A stretch of DNA of 64,000 bases from Bacteroidota bacterium (GTDB taxonomy: Bacteria > Bacteroidota > Bacteroidia > UBA8524). The first letter of the stretch is position 1. The number at the start of each line of letters is the position of its first letter. Shown piece after piece: positions 52,612-61,792 of the stretch. The notes beneath the pieces are model-generated. The model saw nothing but the letters and a program-made list of their open reading frames with translations. It had not been told where the DNA came from and searched no databases. The stretch spans positions 1-64,000 of the forward strand of contig WBUH01000012.1 of assembly GCA_008933805.1 (NCBI GenBank). Reading direction: 5' to 3'. Made by a program: the position numbers and the translations under genes.

Positions 52612-52782
52612 AAAACTAACTTACAAATATCTATCACTTTTATGTATATACAACAAACCTCACGCCAAAAAGATTTAAAAAATTCAAAACTAACAAGTTA
52701 AAATAGACTACAGCTTGTCTGTACTATGCGTGGCAGGCGGCTTCAGCGGGAGGTAACCAACCGCAATTACACGGCAGGTGTT

Positions 52783-52812
52783 GTATAAATATAGGCGTAT
52801 TCTGTATCTTCG
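52783..52812 (+). promoter_or_regulatory. Promoter of the LysE-family gene
   Basis: TTG at 52783-52785, 19-base spacer, TATCTTCG at 52805-52812, one base off TAnnTTTG. The GTG start codon lies nine bases further on, so the leader is nearly absent. Confidence 0.55.
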
Positions 52813-52820
52813 CCCCACGC

Positions 52821-53450
52821 GTGCATACAATTAGTATCGTTTTTAAAGGTTTTGCCACTGGTTTAGGACTCAGCATGGGACTGGGGGCGGTATTCTTTGC
52901 CCTTATACAAAACAGTATTAAAGGCGGTTATAAAACCGGTATCACCATTGCTACAGGGGTAATTGCTTCAGATATTTTATTTATCTCTTTTGCCTTATTG
53001 GGTACCAGCTTATTTACAGAGGGTGATTTAAGTAGTCGTTGGGTGCAGCTTGCCGCTATTTCGTTTTTAATGTTGTTGGGCGGTTATACATTGTTGCACG
53101 CCAAAAAACCCATCGATAAATCAGCTGCTTCGGCACCTATCAGTTTTGGAGGCATGGTTTATTATTTTGGTAAAGGATTTTTATTAAACGCATTAAACCC
53201 CGCTAACTTCTTTGCTTGGGCTGCTATTTCTACCTATACAACGGGCGAAATGGGGTACAACCTCAATCAAAACATCTTGTTTTTTAGTTGTGCGCTTTGC
53301 GGTATTTTTTTTACTGAAAGCATGATTGCATTGGGAGCTCACAAGATTAAAAATAAGCTTACTGATAAGTTTACCATGTGGATGAACCGTATTGTTGCAA
53401 TGGTTTATATTTTGGTAGCTGTAGCCTTAATTATCAATCTCTTTAGATAG
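52821..53450 (+). CDS. LysE-family amino acid exporter
   Basis: A 209-aa protein with about six membrane segments and the LysE/RhtB start (FATGLGLSMGLGAVFFALIQ; NSIKGGYKTGITIATGVIAS with the GxxxGxxxxxG pattern) and LNALNPANFFAWAAI, the usual NP motif. Start GTG 52821 is supported by the promoter spacing. Exports an amino acid or related metabolite; substrate unknown. Confidence 0.87.
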   Translation: MHTISIVFKGFATGLGLSMGLGAVFFALIQNSIKGGYKTGITIATGVIASDILFISFALLGTSLFTEGDLSSRWVQLAAISFLMLLGGYTLLHAKKPIDKSAASAPISFGGMVYYFGKGFLLNALNPANFFAWAAISTYTTGEMGYNLNQNILFFSCALCGIFFTESMIALGAHKIKNKLTDKFTMWMNRIVAMVYILVAVALIINLFR

Positions 53451-53523
53451 TGTAACCACACTTCCGTTTTTATTTCTTGTCTAAAAAATAAGTATCTTGC
53501 CGCTAACCAATTTATTGTGCTGC

Positions 53524-56031
53524 ATGAAACGTTTTTTACTAATTACTACCCTTTTATTTATTAGTGCGGGAGTATGGGGACAATGTATGTTGTATCCGGT
53601 ACCGCTTGCCGACCGTGTTAACCAATCTTCACATATTGTAGAAGGTAGGGTGCTAAGCAGCACCAGCTATTGGAACACTTTGCGTGATAATATTTACACC
53701 GTGCATAAGGTGTATGCCTACAAACTGTTTAAGGGCAGTCTGGCCAATAACGGCAGGGTGTTTTATGTGGTAACAGAAGGTGGTACTATGGGACTTACAC
53801 GACAAGAGGTAAGTGCTACCCTTGAACTGCACACCGGCGACAGAGGAGTGTTCTTCTGCAACCCAAGTAAGGTGCGCTTGAACGGGGCAGGAGCGTTAAG
53901 CTCATTTGATAAGTTTGAGGCTTATGCCGGCCCGCAGGGCTTTGCAGAGTTTACTGCTGACGGCATTACTGCTACCGACCCTTTTGCCAAATACCACATT
54001 AAAAACGAACTATATACTAAAATAATTGCTATTACAGGCAAGCAGCCCGTGGTATTGGATACATATTCAGAAAACGGCGACCCTGTAATAAACGTAGCTC
54101 CTACAATCACCTCGTTTACTCCTGATAGTGCTTCGGCAGGTACAAAAACCGTACTAACCATAACAGGTACTGATTTTGGAGCAACACGCGGAGCAAGTTA
54201 TGTGGCTTTTAAAAATGCTGATAACGGTGGTAGCGGTGTAACACAGCCTGTAGATGTTGAATACATTTCGTGGACTGATACTGAAATAAAAGTAGAGATA
54301 ACCTCTAAAGCAGGTACCGGAAAAATAGAAGTGAACAACGGAAGCGGAACAGCACAATCAACTGGCAATCTTGTAATAAATTTTGCCCAACTGAATGTAA
54401 AAGATGCTAATGATATTGTGTACCAACCCGTTCATGTGGGTATTAACGGAACTGGGTACACTTGGCAGTTTTATACCGATTTTAACTCGAATACTGCGGC
54501 CAAGCAATCGTTTTTGAGGGCGTTTCAGAACTGGCGTTGCGGCACCCTTATTAATTGGGATATTGGCAGCACAACCACTGTAAATACGATTGCCCGCGAT
54601 GCCGTAAACGTTATCCGTTTTGATATTGGCAGCGAGTTGCCCAACGGTGTATTAGGACGTTGCTCAAGCTGGTGGAGCGGTTGTGTGATAGGTCCGACTA
54701 CCTTTTGGTACGTTGCTGAATTGGATATTGTGTTTGATGACGGAGTTAATTGGAACTTTAACACCAGTTCGCCTTCAATTAGTCAATACGATTTTGAAAG
54801 TGTTGCAGTGCACGAGTTGGGTCACGGGCATCAATTGGGTCACGTGATAAACAGTAGCGAGATTATGCACTACTCCATCTCAAACGGTCAAACCAAACGT
54901 GCGCTTAGCTCTTTTGGTGATTTAGAAGGCGGTAACTATGTAATGGACATGAACACAGCGGCCGCCGTATGTGCTAAACCCATTATGAAGGCGCTTAATC
55001 CTAACTTCTGTTCGTTAATCCCCATTGCAGGTTTCAAAGCTTCGCTTACCTCAGTTTGCCCAGGGTCGTCAATAATATTTACTGATACTTCGGTGGGCAG
55101 TACCAATGCCTACACATGGGATTTCGGCGCAGGAGCTTCGCCTGCAACCGCTACAGGCAAAGGCCCTCACACAGTAATGTATAACACATCAGGTGCTAAA
55201 ACCGTTCAACTAATTGTTGAAGGGGTTGTAGATAATGATACCACCACTAAAGTAGATTATATTAACATTTTGCCTGCAAAACCTGCCCAACCCGGAGTTA
55301 TTACAGGACCTGATACAGGGTGTATGAAACAACAATTGTTTACCATCAACAGCGTACCCACTGCTTTGGGATACTCGTGGGGTGTAATTGGCGGCGGCAC
55401 TACTGATAACAGTACCGATACCTCGGTGGTGATTACGTTTAGTAATCCGGGGGCTGCGCACACAATTTGGGTAAGGGCTGCAAATGTTTGCGGAAGCTCA
55501 TCCGATTCGTCTAAAAAATCATTAACGGTAATCAACAGCCCAAAAGCAGGGTTTACCTACACCATACAAAATGATACGATTAGATTGAGTGATACCTCTC
55601 TGTTTGGTAATTCATACACTTGGAAATTCGGGACAAACCAAACCAACCCCAACCGTAATCTTAATCTTATTCCAAATCAAAGCGGCACATTCCCTGTAAC
55701 AATGGTAGTGGCTAATTTTTGCGGGGCTGATAGTGTTACTAAACAAATATCGTTTGTAAAATCATCGGTAGGAGAGACCATTAACAAAGTTGGTTTATTG
55801 GTGTACCCCAACCCCGCCGAAGGCAGCACCGTGATAAAAATTGAAGATGTTGCCCGATACAAAGGCATTCAGTTTGAGTTGTACGATGTTATAGGGCGTG
55901 TAATTACAACAATAGAGTTAACTAGTAATGAAACCACATTGAACCTGCAAAACCTAGCTGCCGGTATGTATGCGTATAAAGTACGCACTACTACTGAAAC
56001 GTTGGCAGCAGGCAGGTTGGTAATAAAATAA
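53524..56031 (+). CDS. Large secreted metzincin-like metalloprotease with IPT, PKD and T9SS sorting domain
   Basis: An 835-aa secreted protein: signal peptide (MKRFLLITTLLFISAGVWGQ), N-terminal domain, IPT/TIG domain (about 190-290, ITSFTPDSASAGTKTVLTIT), a metalloprotease domain with HELGHGHQLGH at residues 430-440 (His430, Glu431, His434, His440), PKD-like domains (TYTWDFGAGASPATATGKGP; SYTWKFGTNQTNPNRN) and a C-terminal T9SS sorting domain (LLVYPNPAEGSTVIKIEDVA). The metzincin motif normally has Gly at the eighth place; here it is Gln. Probably digests extracellular protein. Confidence 0.85.
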   Translation: MKRFLLITTLLFISAGVWGQCMLYPVPLADRVNQSSHIVEGRVLSSTSYWNTLRDNIYTVHKVYAYKLFKGSLANNGRVFYVVTEGGTMGLTRQEVSATLELHTGDRGVFFCNPSKVRLNGAGALSSFDKFEAYAGPQGFAEFTADGITATDPFAKYHIKNELYTKIIAITGKQPVVLDTYSENGDPVINVAPTITSFTPDSASAGTKTVLTITGTDFGATRGASYVAFKNADNGGSGVTQPVDVEYISWTDTEIKVEITSKAGTGKIEVNNGSGTAQSTGNLVINFAQLNVKDANDIVYQPVHVGINGTGYTWQFYTDFNSNTAAKQSFLRAFQNWRCGTLINWDIGSTTTVNTIARDAVNVIRFDIGSELPNGVLGRCSSWWSGCVIGPTTFWYVAELDIVFDDGVNWNFNTSSPSISQYDFESVAVHELGHGHQLGHVINSSEIMHYSISNGQTKRALSSFGDLEGGNYVMDMNTAAAVCAKPIMKALNPNFCSLIPIAGFKASLTSVCPGSSIIFTDTSVGSTNAYTWDFGAGASPATATGKGPHTVMYNTSGAKTVQLIVEGVVDNDTTTKVDYINILPAKPAQPGVITGPDTGCMKQQLFTINSVPTALGYSWGVIGGGTTDNSTDTSVVITFSNPGAAHTIWVRAANVCGSSSDSSKKSLTVINSPKAGFTYTIQNDTIRLSDTSLFGNSYTWKFGTNQTNPNRNLNLIPNQSGTFPVTMVVANFCGADSVTKQISFVKSSVGETINKVGLLVYPNPAEGSTVIKIEDVARYKGIQFELYDVIGRVITTIELTSNETTLNLQNLAAGMYAYKVRTTTETLAAGRLVIK

Positions 56032-56059
56032 GGGATTTACTGGAGCTATCAGTTGCTAT

Positions 56060-56090
56060 AAGGCGCAGCAATTTGCTGCGCCTTTTTTAT
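56060..56090 (+). terminator. Intrinsic terminator after the metalloprotease gene
   Basis: Perfect stem AGGCGCAGCA / TGCTGCGCCT (56061-56070, 56074-56083), three-base loop, TTTTTTATT tail. Confidence 0.92.
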
Positions 56091-56124
56091 TGTCCAAGGT
56101 AGCTATGTAATGGGCTGAAATGAA

Positions 56125-56150
56125 AAAATCCCGCTCAGTGGCGGGATTTT
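56125..56150 (-). terminator. Intrinsic terminator after tryptophan dioxygenase
   Basis: Stem AAAATCCCGC / GCGGGATTTT (56125-56134, 56141-56150) with A-run on the left, so it ends minus-strand transcription coming from the dioxygenase gene (stop at 56172). Confidence 0.88.
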
Positions 56151-56171
56151 ATACGTTTAAAAGTTGTTGGA

Positions 56172-57122
56172 TTAATAGTTTACACTACCGGTACCCCAAT
56201 TTTCTAACTCTTCGTTGCTCCAAAGCTGAGGGTAGAAAATGCGCTTTTGCAAACGGGGGGCAAGGTATTTTTGCCAGTTAGTACCTCCTGTGGCAGCTAT
56301 TTCACCTTCAGGTTTTTGCAGGTAGCGTGCTGCTGAACGCATGTGTACCATGGGCCAGTTAACATTCACATTCAAATCAAAGTGGCGCATTTCTTTCACA
56401 CACTCATCGTCTTTGTCGGTTAACTGTTTAAAACGTTCCCAAAGGTTTTTGTGGTTGTATTCATTAGCAAGGCGTTTCAATGCAGGGGTGTACTTGCGCT
56501 CAAACTGAGTAAGAGTAAGCGTTTTTTTGCCAGTAGCAAGTTCAGTAGCACCTGATTTCCAGTAGATGTAATCAAACATTGCATCCACATCTGCCTCGCC
56601 ATTAAAACGGTCGCGGTAATCTTTACCTACAAGGTTATAAAAGTTGGTAGCGCAAATTTCAATAGCGCGGTATTGATATGATTGAAAGCCGCTTGCAGGC
56701 AGCAACGACATACGGAACTTAAGAAACTGCTCAGGTTCCATACCGTCAATCATAATCTTAAATGAAGCGGTAAGGTTATCAAAGTATGCGTTTACCCTTT
56801 TCATACGTTGGGCAAAGAATGCCGAAGTAAGGTTAGGGTGTTTGCATATCTGTTCAATTTCGTGCAAAGCAAGTTTAAAATATAACTCGGTAATTTGATG
56901 GTACATGATAAACACCATCTCATCCGGAAAGCTCGTACGCGGTGTTTGCAAAGCCAGCAATGCATCGGTTTGGATGTAATCCCAATACGTTGTATAGTCG
57001 GCATACAACAACCCTTCAAGGTATGCCTCCATGTTCTGCCCCATCGTTTCGTATTTCTGCTCAAGTTGTGAGAGCAGTTCATACATGCGTGGGGTAATCT
57101 CTATTGACTCCTCTGTTTTCAT
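56172..57122 (-). CDS. kynA: Tryptophan 2,3-dioxygenase
   Basis: A 316-aa haem enzyme that opens the indole ring of tryptophan to N-formylkynurenine. FPDEMVFIMYHQITELYFKL, SGFQSYQYRAIE and NVNWPMVHMRSAARYLQ (haem-ligand His) are conserved, along with ATGGTNWQKYL. Length normal. No other kynurenine genes are in the window. Confidence 0.93.
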   Translation of the reverse strand: MKTEESIEITPRMYELLSQLEQKYETMGQNMEAYLEGLLYADYTTYWDYIQTDALLALQTPRTSFPDEMVFIMYHQITELYFKLALHEIEQICKHPNLTSAFFAQRMKRVNAYFDNLTASFKIMIDGMEPEQFLKFRMSLLPASGFQSYQYRAIEICATNFYNLVGKDYRDRFNGEADVDAMFDYIYWKSGATELATGKKTLTLTQFERKYTPALKRLANEYNHKNLWERFKQLTDKDDECVKEMRHFDLNVNVNWPMVHMRSAARYLQKPEGEIAATGGTNWQKYLAPRLQKRIFYPQLWSNEELENWGTGSVNY

Positions 57123-57142
57123 AAAAATCTTCGCAATATAAA

Positions 57143-57685
57143 TTAAAAGGGAGAAACTAAGTTTTCAAAATTGGGCAAAACCTTGTCCTTGTCAGATACA
57201 ATAGGGTTCTCAATATTCCAGTCAATGCCCAATGCAGGGTCGCTCCATAGCAAGCCGCCCTCTGATGCTTTGTTGTAAACATTGGTACATTTGTAAGTAA
57301 AGATGGTATTATCCTTTAGGGTCACAAAGCCATGCGCAAACCCCGGCGGCACCCAAAACATTGTAAAATTTTCCTCAGTAAGCTCAATGCCGTAATGTTT
57401 GCCATAAGTAGGCGAATCTTTACGCACATCCACAATAACGTCGTAAACCGCCCCTTTTATTACGCGCACCAGTTTTCCTTGGGCGTATGGGGGGGCTTGG
57501 AAGTGTAAACCGCGCAATGCTCCTTTTTGCGAAAGCGATTGATTGTCTTGCACAAACACATCGGGTATGCCCGCGTTGTTAAAAGCATCGGCATTATAGC
57601 TTTCATAAAAATAGCCGCGTTCATCGTAAAAAACCTTCGGTTGTAAAACCAACGGGCCATCCATGAAAATTTTTATTACATCCAT
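57143..57685 (-). CDS. rfbC: dTDP-4-dehydrorhamnose 3,5-epimerase
   Basis: A 180-aa cupin enzyme of dTDP-rhamnose synthesis. LQPKVFYDERGYFYESYNAD, GALRGLHFQAPPYAQGKLVR (catalytic His in GLHFQ), DVIVDVRKDSPTYGKHYGIE, VPPGFAHGFVTLKD and LLWSDPALGIDW are conserved. ATG 57685 matches the family N-terminus. Divergent from the coiled-coil gene with a shared control region of about 65 bp. Confidence 0.93.
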   Translation of the reverse strand: MDVIKIFMDGPLVLQPKVFYDERGYFYESYNADAFNNAGIPDVFVQDNQSLSQKGALRGLHFQAPPYAQGKLVRVIKGAVYDVIVDVRKDSPTYGKHYGIELTEENFTMFWVPPGFAHGFVTLKDNTIFTYKCTNVYNKASEGGLLWSDPALGIDWNIENPIVSDKDKVLPNFENLVSPF

Positions 57686-57721
57686 TACGTTAAGTATTAA
57701 GGCCGACAAATTTAATTATTC

Positions 57722-57729
57722 TATTTTTG
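57722..57729 (+). promoter_or_regulatory. -7 box of the coiled-coil protein gene
   Basis: TATTTTTG, followed 22 bases later by ATG 57751. It lies in the gap between the divergent rfbC and coiled-coil genes. Confidence 0.55.
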
Positions 57730-57750
57730 CAGAAAACCAAAAAAGCGCAG

Positions 57751-58665
57751 ATGGAAAACTCAAAAGGCAAAGCCATATATATCACCCTTATAATTTTGTT
57801 ACTTATAAGCAACGGGGTGTTTGCGTATTTGTATTTTAACAAAGAAAAAGAGGTTGTTAAAATTACCGAGGAGTTAGTGAATACTGACAATGCCCGCAGC
57901 GAGTTGGACAGTATTTTGAAACAAACCGAATCTCAATTGGCGGTGTATAAAGGGCAAAATGCCGAGCTTGACTCAGTGATACAAATTAAAAATGCTGAGT
58001 TGCAAGCCCAAGCAGATAAGATAAAATCATTGTTGAGGAGCAATCAGATTTCTGCATCAGAACTTTTGAAGGTGCGTGATGAAATGGATGCTTTACGTTT
58101 TTACACTCGTAAATACTCACAACAAATTGATTCGTTAGCTCAGGCTAATGAAGTGCTTGCCCAAAACTTAGAGGAAACTAAAACCAACCTGAACAGGGCA
58201 AAAAATAAAATTGAAGACCTTACGATGGATAATATCCGTAAGGAAAGCCAGTTAAGCGTGGCATCAAGGTTAAAAGCCGAAGGAATTACAGTTACCGGCA
58301 TACAAAACCGTACCAGTGGACGTGAACGTGAAACCACCCGCGCTAAAAGGGTTGACCAAGTACGTGTGCAGTTTAAAGTAGGGGATAACCCAACTGCCAA
58401 GCCCGGAGACAAAGAAGTTTACTTGCGCATACTTTCTCCTGACGGAGCTACAATATCTACTTCAACATCGGGCGGCGGACAGTTTGAGTACCAAGGTGAA
58501 AAGTCAATGTACACCCAACGTCAACGAATCAACTTTAAAAACGACCAATCTACGATTACCTTCCACTACGCACGCGGAAATACCGAATGGGAAAAAGGCA
58601 CTTACAAAGTTGAGTTATACTGCGAAGGCTTTATCATCGGTACTAAAACGTTTGTTTTGGATTAA
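57751..58665 (+). CDS. Membrane-anchored periplasmic coiled-coil protein
   Basis: A 304-aa protein: short cytoplasmic start (MENSKGKA), one membrane segment (IYITLIILLLISNGVFAYLY), then a long coiled coil (about residues 35-185, mostly Glu/Lys/Gln/Leu heptads) and a beta-rich C-terminal domain (VRVQFKVGDNPTAKPGDKEV ... GTYKVELYCEGFIIGTKTFV) of about 100 residues. The layout is frequent in Bacteroidota and uncharacterised. Convergent with the next gene, stops seven bases apart. Confidence 0.75.
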   Translation: MENSKGKAIYITLIILLLISNGVFAYLYFNKEKEVVKITEELVNTDNARSELDSILKQTESQLAVYKGQNAELDSVIQIKNAELQAQADKIKSLLRSNQISASELLKVRDEMDALRFYTRKYSQQIDSLAQANEVLAQNLEETKTNLNRAKNKIEDLTMDNIRKESQLSVASRLKAEGITVTGIQNRTSGRERETTRAKRVDQVRVQFKVGDNPTAKPGDKEVYLRILSPDGATISTSTSGGGQFEYQGEKSMYTQRQRINFKNDQSTITFHYARGNTEWEKGTYKVELYCEGFIIGTKTFVLD

Positions 58666-58672
58666 TGATAGA

Positions 58673-59275
58673 CTAGCGGTCAATAACCACTAACGTTCCT
58701 TCGGTGTGCATTTCCAGCAACTCTGAAAACGTTAAATAAGTGGTATCAGTAAAGTGCTCTGCCTTTTCAGTTTTTAGCTTATATACTTTGGTTATTTTGT
58801 TGATTGAGAACTCATTTACGGCAATTCCCACGATACTGTCTTGAACAGAAAAGACCTTGGCAAGGGTGTAATCGTTTTCAACCTTAAGAGTATATTCATC
58901 CCCAACCTTCGGGTCAGCAATAAATTTTTTCTCCTCTTCATTACTCTTGTTTGATAAGATTGTACCTGCAATTATAATCACACCAAGTACTCCAACTCCA
59001 GAGAAGGTCCAAATTGGAGATTTATACATCCCTTTGGCAAGGGAAGCTTCACGTTTTATACTTTCTGATTGTTGTTTTTTATCAAAAGCGGCATCACAAT
59101 TTGCACAGTGTGCAACCACATATTTTCTGAAAGGGAAAAGGGGAATCCAAAATATGTGTGCATAATTTGAGAAAATGTGCAAGCTCATTGCCCCCTCGTG
59201 ATTGCAGTTGGGACAAACTTCATAGGGTATTTTTGTGCTTCCGATTGAAGTTGAACGGTGTCCGTAGATAATCAT
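58673..59275 (-). CDS. Zinc-ribbon membrane protein (200 aa)
   Basis: An N-terminal zinc ribbon of two Cys pairs (CPNCNHEGAM near residue 22 and CANCDAAF near 57), then a membrane segment near 92-110 (FSGVGVLGVIIIAGTIL) and a beta-rich C-terminal domain. The zinc ribbon resembles the zinc_ribbon_15/YgiT-like type. Soluble N-terminus inside, C-terminus outside is likely. Function unknown. Confidence 0.75.
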   Translation of the reverse strand: MIIYGHRSTSIGSTKIPYEVCPNCNHEGAMSLHIFSNYAHIFWIPLFPFRKYVVAHCANCDAAFDKKQQSESIKREASLAKGMYKSPIWTFSGVGVLGVIIIAGTILSNKSNEEEKKFIADPKVGDEYTLKVENDYTLAKVFSVQDSIVGIAVNEFSINKITKVYKLKTEKAEHFTDTTYLTFSELLEMHTEGTLVVIDR

Positions 59276-59376
59276 TATGATTGTTAGGTTTTTTGCGAGA
59301 AAGGTACTTGAAAATCAATACCGTTCAAAAAGGTTTTAGACGAACGGAGCTGTCATTTTTTTCTTAAAGAACCGAT

Positions 59377-59967
59377 TTATATACCAAGCTCTGCACCAAA
59401 GGTTATTGTTTGCGCATTAATATTGCTGCGCATACCTGCTGAAAAGCCAATATATCTGGATACATTGATATTCATGGTGGGGTTTACTACAAACCCGATA
59501 AAACTGTTTTTTTGTTGTTCATACTCGTAGTAAGTAGTTCCGCCAAAAAGGAATGAGGATTTGGATTTTTTTACAAAATTTACCGGACGTTCAATAGTAC
59601 CATAGCAAATACCACCGCGTAAATCAAACTGAAGCAACCTTGATTTTTCTTCAAACTCTTTTCCTACCATTGCTGAACTTGTTGCAATGGTTACATTGGG
59701 TATTCCATCCCCAAAAATAACCATCCAGCCGGGCTCAAAGTCAGCGGGTACGTTTTTAGAATTTCTCAATTCAATGGTGTTGTGGAACGAAATAGAGAAA
59801 CCCCTTTTATTTATGTGGTTTAACGAAATGTTGAAGATATGGTGAGAACCATTTCCGTAGGCAATTTGCCCGTAATAGCCGTTTGAGGCAGGTTTACTTA
59901 GCTGTGCCATACTAGTTGTGGCGCAGAAAGTAAATAGAAACACAGTAGTAAGTAGTTTATTTTTCAT
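59377..59967 (-). CDS. Exported protein, copy A of a tandem duplication
   Basis: A 196-aa protein with a signal peptide (MKNKLLTTVFLFTFCATTSMAQ) and a beta-barrel-like mature part (YGNGSHHIFNISLNHINKRG ... PTMNINVSRYIGFSAGMRSN). It is about 60% alike by eye to the gene at 60242. Its upstream DNA repeats that of copy B, including a terminator and the pyrH end. An outer-membrane barrel is likely; function unknown. Confidence 0.7.
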   Translation of the reverse strand: MKNKLLTTVFLFTFCATTSMAQLSKPASNGYYGQIAYGNGSHHIFNISLNHINKRGFSISFHNTIELRNSKNVPADFEPGWMVIFGDGIPNVTIATSSAMVGKEFEEKSRLLQFDLRGGICYGTIERPVNFVKKSKSSFLFGGTTYYEYEQQKNSFIGFVVNPTMNINVSRYIGFSAGMRSNINAQTITFGAELGI

Positions 59968-60047
59968 AACGCTAAACTACTTTCCACCATGTACTTACAG
60001 AAGGCAATAAATGCAATCGCCTTTCCTTTTTTTAGTATAAAACCGTA

Positions 60048-60082
60048 AAAAATCCGCAAAGCTAAAAATTAACCCTGCGGAT
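60048..60082 (-). terminator. Duplicated copy of the pyrH terminator
   Basis: Stem ATCCGCA / TGCGGAT (60053-60059, 60076-60082) with T-run on the minus strand, matching 60942-60977. Confidence 0.75.
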
Positions 60083-60102
60083 GTAAGTATTATTTGTTTC
60101 TC

Positions 60103-60150
60103 TGTTTATGCTTTTATCAGATTGCAGTTTTTTACCTTTCTAAAGGAAAA
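60103..60150 (-). pseudogene. Relic of the 3' end of pyrH
   Basis: On the minus strand this reads GAAAGGTAAAAAACTG, then CTGATAAAAGCATAA, resembling the end of intact pyrH (GAAAGGTGAAAAAGTGGG, then CTGGTAAAAGCATAA). It was carried along in the tandem duplication of the downstream exported-protein gene and has drifted since. Confidence 0.65.
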
Positions 60151-60241
60151 TCAATCGGTCTTTTTTTCATAGATGTTACTACTACTACAGATAAACGTTA
60201 GCACAACAAAAACTCAAAGTTTATAAAGCCGGGCAATTTAT

Positions 60242-60856
60242 TCATCTAGACTTTCGTATAAAACCAACTTGCAAGCTAAACTGAGCACCCATTGTTATAG
60301 TTTGGTGATTAATATTAGCCAAAATGCCCGTTGAAAATCCAATCATTCGTGAAATCATTATATCCATTGTAGGGTTTAGCATTAGTCCAATAAAACGATT
60401 TTTTTGTAGCTCATAATCATAGTAGTAGGAGGTTGTACCAAAAAAGGATCTTCTCGATTGTTTAACAAAGTTTACAGGACGCTCAATTGTACCGTAGCAA
60501 ATACCTCCCTGTAGATTAAATCGCAATAGCTTTGATTTTTCTTCAAATACTTTTCCTACTAAAAGTGATTTTGTTGAAATTGATACGTCGGGTATTCCAT
60601 CTCCCATAATCGACCATCCCGGTTCATAATCAGCGGGTAAGTTTTTTGAGTTTCGGCTTTCGTTTGTCGACTGCAAGGTGATTGAAAAGCCCCTTTTATT
60701 GATATGTGTTAATGATGCGCTGTAAATATCATGAGAACCATTGCCGTGGGTAAATTGGGCATACACACTGTGTGATGAAGGATTACTAAATTGTGCAACT
60801 ATTGTTTGTATAAGGCCAATAAAGAGGGAAATAGTTAATATTAACCTTGAACTCAT
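60242..60856 (-). CDS. Exported protein, copy B of a tandem duplication
   Basis: A 204-aa protein; ATG 60856 gives MSSRLILTISLFIGLIQTIV as signal, better than an upstream TTG. The mature part matches copy A (YAQFTHGNGSHDIYSASLTH; HINKRGFSITLQS; GICYGTIERPVNFVKQSRRS). The end differs (LQVGFIRKSR). Outer-membrane barrel likely. It lies just downstream of pyrH and its terminator. Confidence 0.7.
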   Translation of the reverse strand: MSSRLILTISLFIGLIQTIVAQFSNPSSHSVYAQFTHGNGSHDIYSASLTHINKRGFSITLQSTNESRNSKNLPADYEPGWSIMGDGIPDVSISTKSLLVGKVFEEKSKLLRFNLQGGICYGTIERPVNFVKQSRRSFFGTTSYYYDYELQKNRFIGLMLNPTMDIMISRMIGFSTGILANINHQTITMGAQFSLQVGFIRKSR

Positions 60857-60941
60857 ATCAGCCAAGCTACAATCAATACTATTACTTGTAATTGCAATAA
60901 ATGCAATCGCCCTTTCTTTTTTTAGTATAAAACCGTAAAAT

Positions 60942-60977
60942 AAAAAATCCGCAAGGCTAAAAGTTAACCCTGCGGAT
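60942..60977 (-). terminator. Intrinsic terminator of pyrH
   Basis: Minus strand: ATCCGCAGGG, loop, CCTTGCGGAT, then TTTTTTATTTT. Arms at 60947-60953 and 60971-60977 plus adjacent pairs. It follows the pyrH stop at 61001. Confidence 0.88.
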
Positions 60978-61000
60978 GTAAGTATTATTTGTTTCTCTGT

Positions 61001-61723
61001 TTATGCTTTTACCAGTGTACCCACTTTTTCACCTTTCACAAGGTTCATCAAATTGTCTTTTTTGTTCATATCAAAAACAATGATGGGTAGTTTGTTTTCT
61101 TGGCAAAGTGTAATGGCTGTCAAGTCCATTACATTAAGCCCGCGCTCATATACCTCGCTGTATGAAACTTCTTCGTAACGAGTAGCTGTAGGGTCTTTTT
61201 CAGGGTCGGCAGTATAAATTCCATCCACACGGGTACCTTTTAGTACCACATCGGCTTCTATTTCAACGGCACGCAGTGACGCTGCTGTATCTGTGGTGAA
61301 GTACGGGTTACCGGTTCCGGCTCCAAAAATTACCACACGGCCTTTTTCTAAGTGACGCATAGCACGACGGCGGATAAACGGTTCGCAAATTTGCTCCATT
61401 TTAATAGCGCTAAGCAAACGTGTTTTAATACCGGTACGTTCAACAGCCCCTTGTAAGGCCATAGCATTAATAACGGTAGCAAGCATACCCATATAATCGC
61501 CTTGTGCGCGGTCGACCAAGCCGCCTTGTACACCTTGTACGCCCCTAAAAATGTTTCCTCCGCCAATAACAATAGCCACCTCAACGCCAAGGTTTACTAT
61601 GTTTAAAATTTCATCTGCGTATTGTTCAAGAATTTTTGGGTCGATACCATAGCTTTGATTACCCATCAGCGATTCGCCGCTAAGTTTAAGTAATATCCTT
61701 TTGTATTTCAATTCGCTGCTCAT
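61001..61723 (-). CDS. pyrH: UMP kinase
   Basis: A 240-aa enzyme phosphorylating UMP to UDP. ATG 61723 ([20 protein letters not shown]) matches the family; upstream codons lie in the terminator. Conserved: [71 protein letters not shown]. Sits after rpsB-tsf, the standard bacterial order. Confidence 0.96.
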   Translation of the reverse strand: MSSELKYKRILLKLSGESLMGNQSYGIDPKILEQYADEILNIVNLGVEVAIVIGGGNIFRGVQGVQGGLVDRAQGDYMGMLATVINAMALQGAVERTGIKTRLLSAIKMEQICEPFIRRRAMRHLEKGRVVIFGAGTGNPYFTTDTAASLRAVEIEADVVLKGTRVDGIYTADPEKDPTATRYEEVSYSEVYERGLNVMDLTAITLCQENKLPIIVFDMNKKDNLMNLVKGEKVGTLVKA

Positions 61724-61748
61724 TTGGTTAGTTTGTTGCAGTAGGGTC

Positions 61749-61773
61749 AAAAAAAATCCCGCCGAAGCGGGAT
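61749..61773 (-). terminator. Intrinsic terminator between tsf and pyrH
   Basis: Minus strand ATCCCGC-TTCG-GCGGGAT followed by eight T. It ends only about 25 bases before the pyrH start codon, so pyrH needs read-through or a promoter overlapping this hairpin. Confidence 0.9.
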
Positions 61774-61792
61774 TAAAGTTATTCAAAAAAAA

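Larger units (their letters stand above)
59968..60241. other. Gap containing duplicated terminator and pyrH 3' remnant
   Basis: From 60001 to about 60118 the sequence matches 60890-61013: A/T-rich leader, TAGTATAAAACCGTAAAA, the ATCCGCA terminator (60048-60082) and a relic of the last pyrH codons (about 60103-60150). The remainder up to 60241 shows nothing I can name. Confidence 0.7.
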
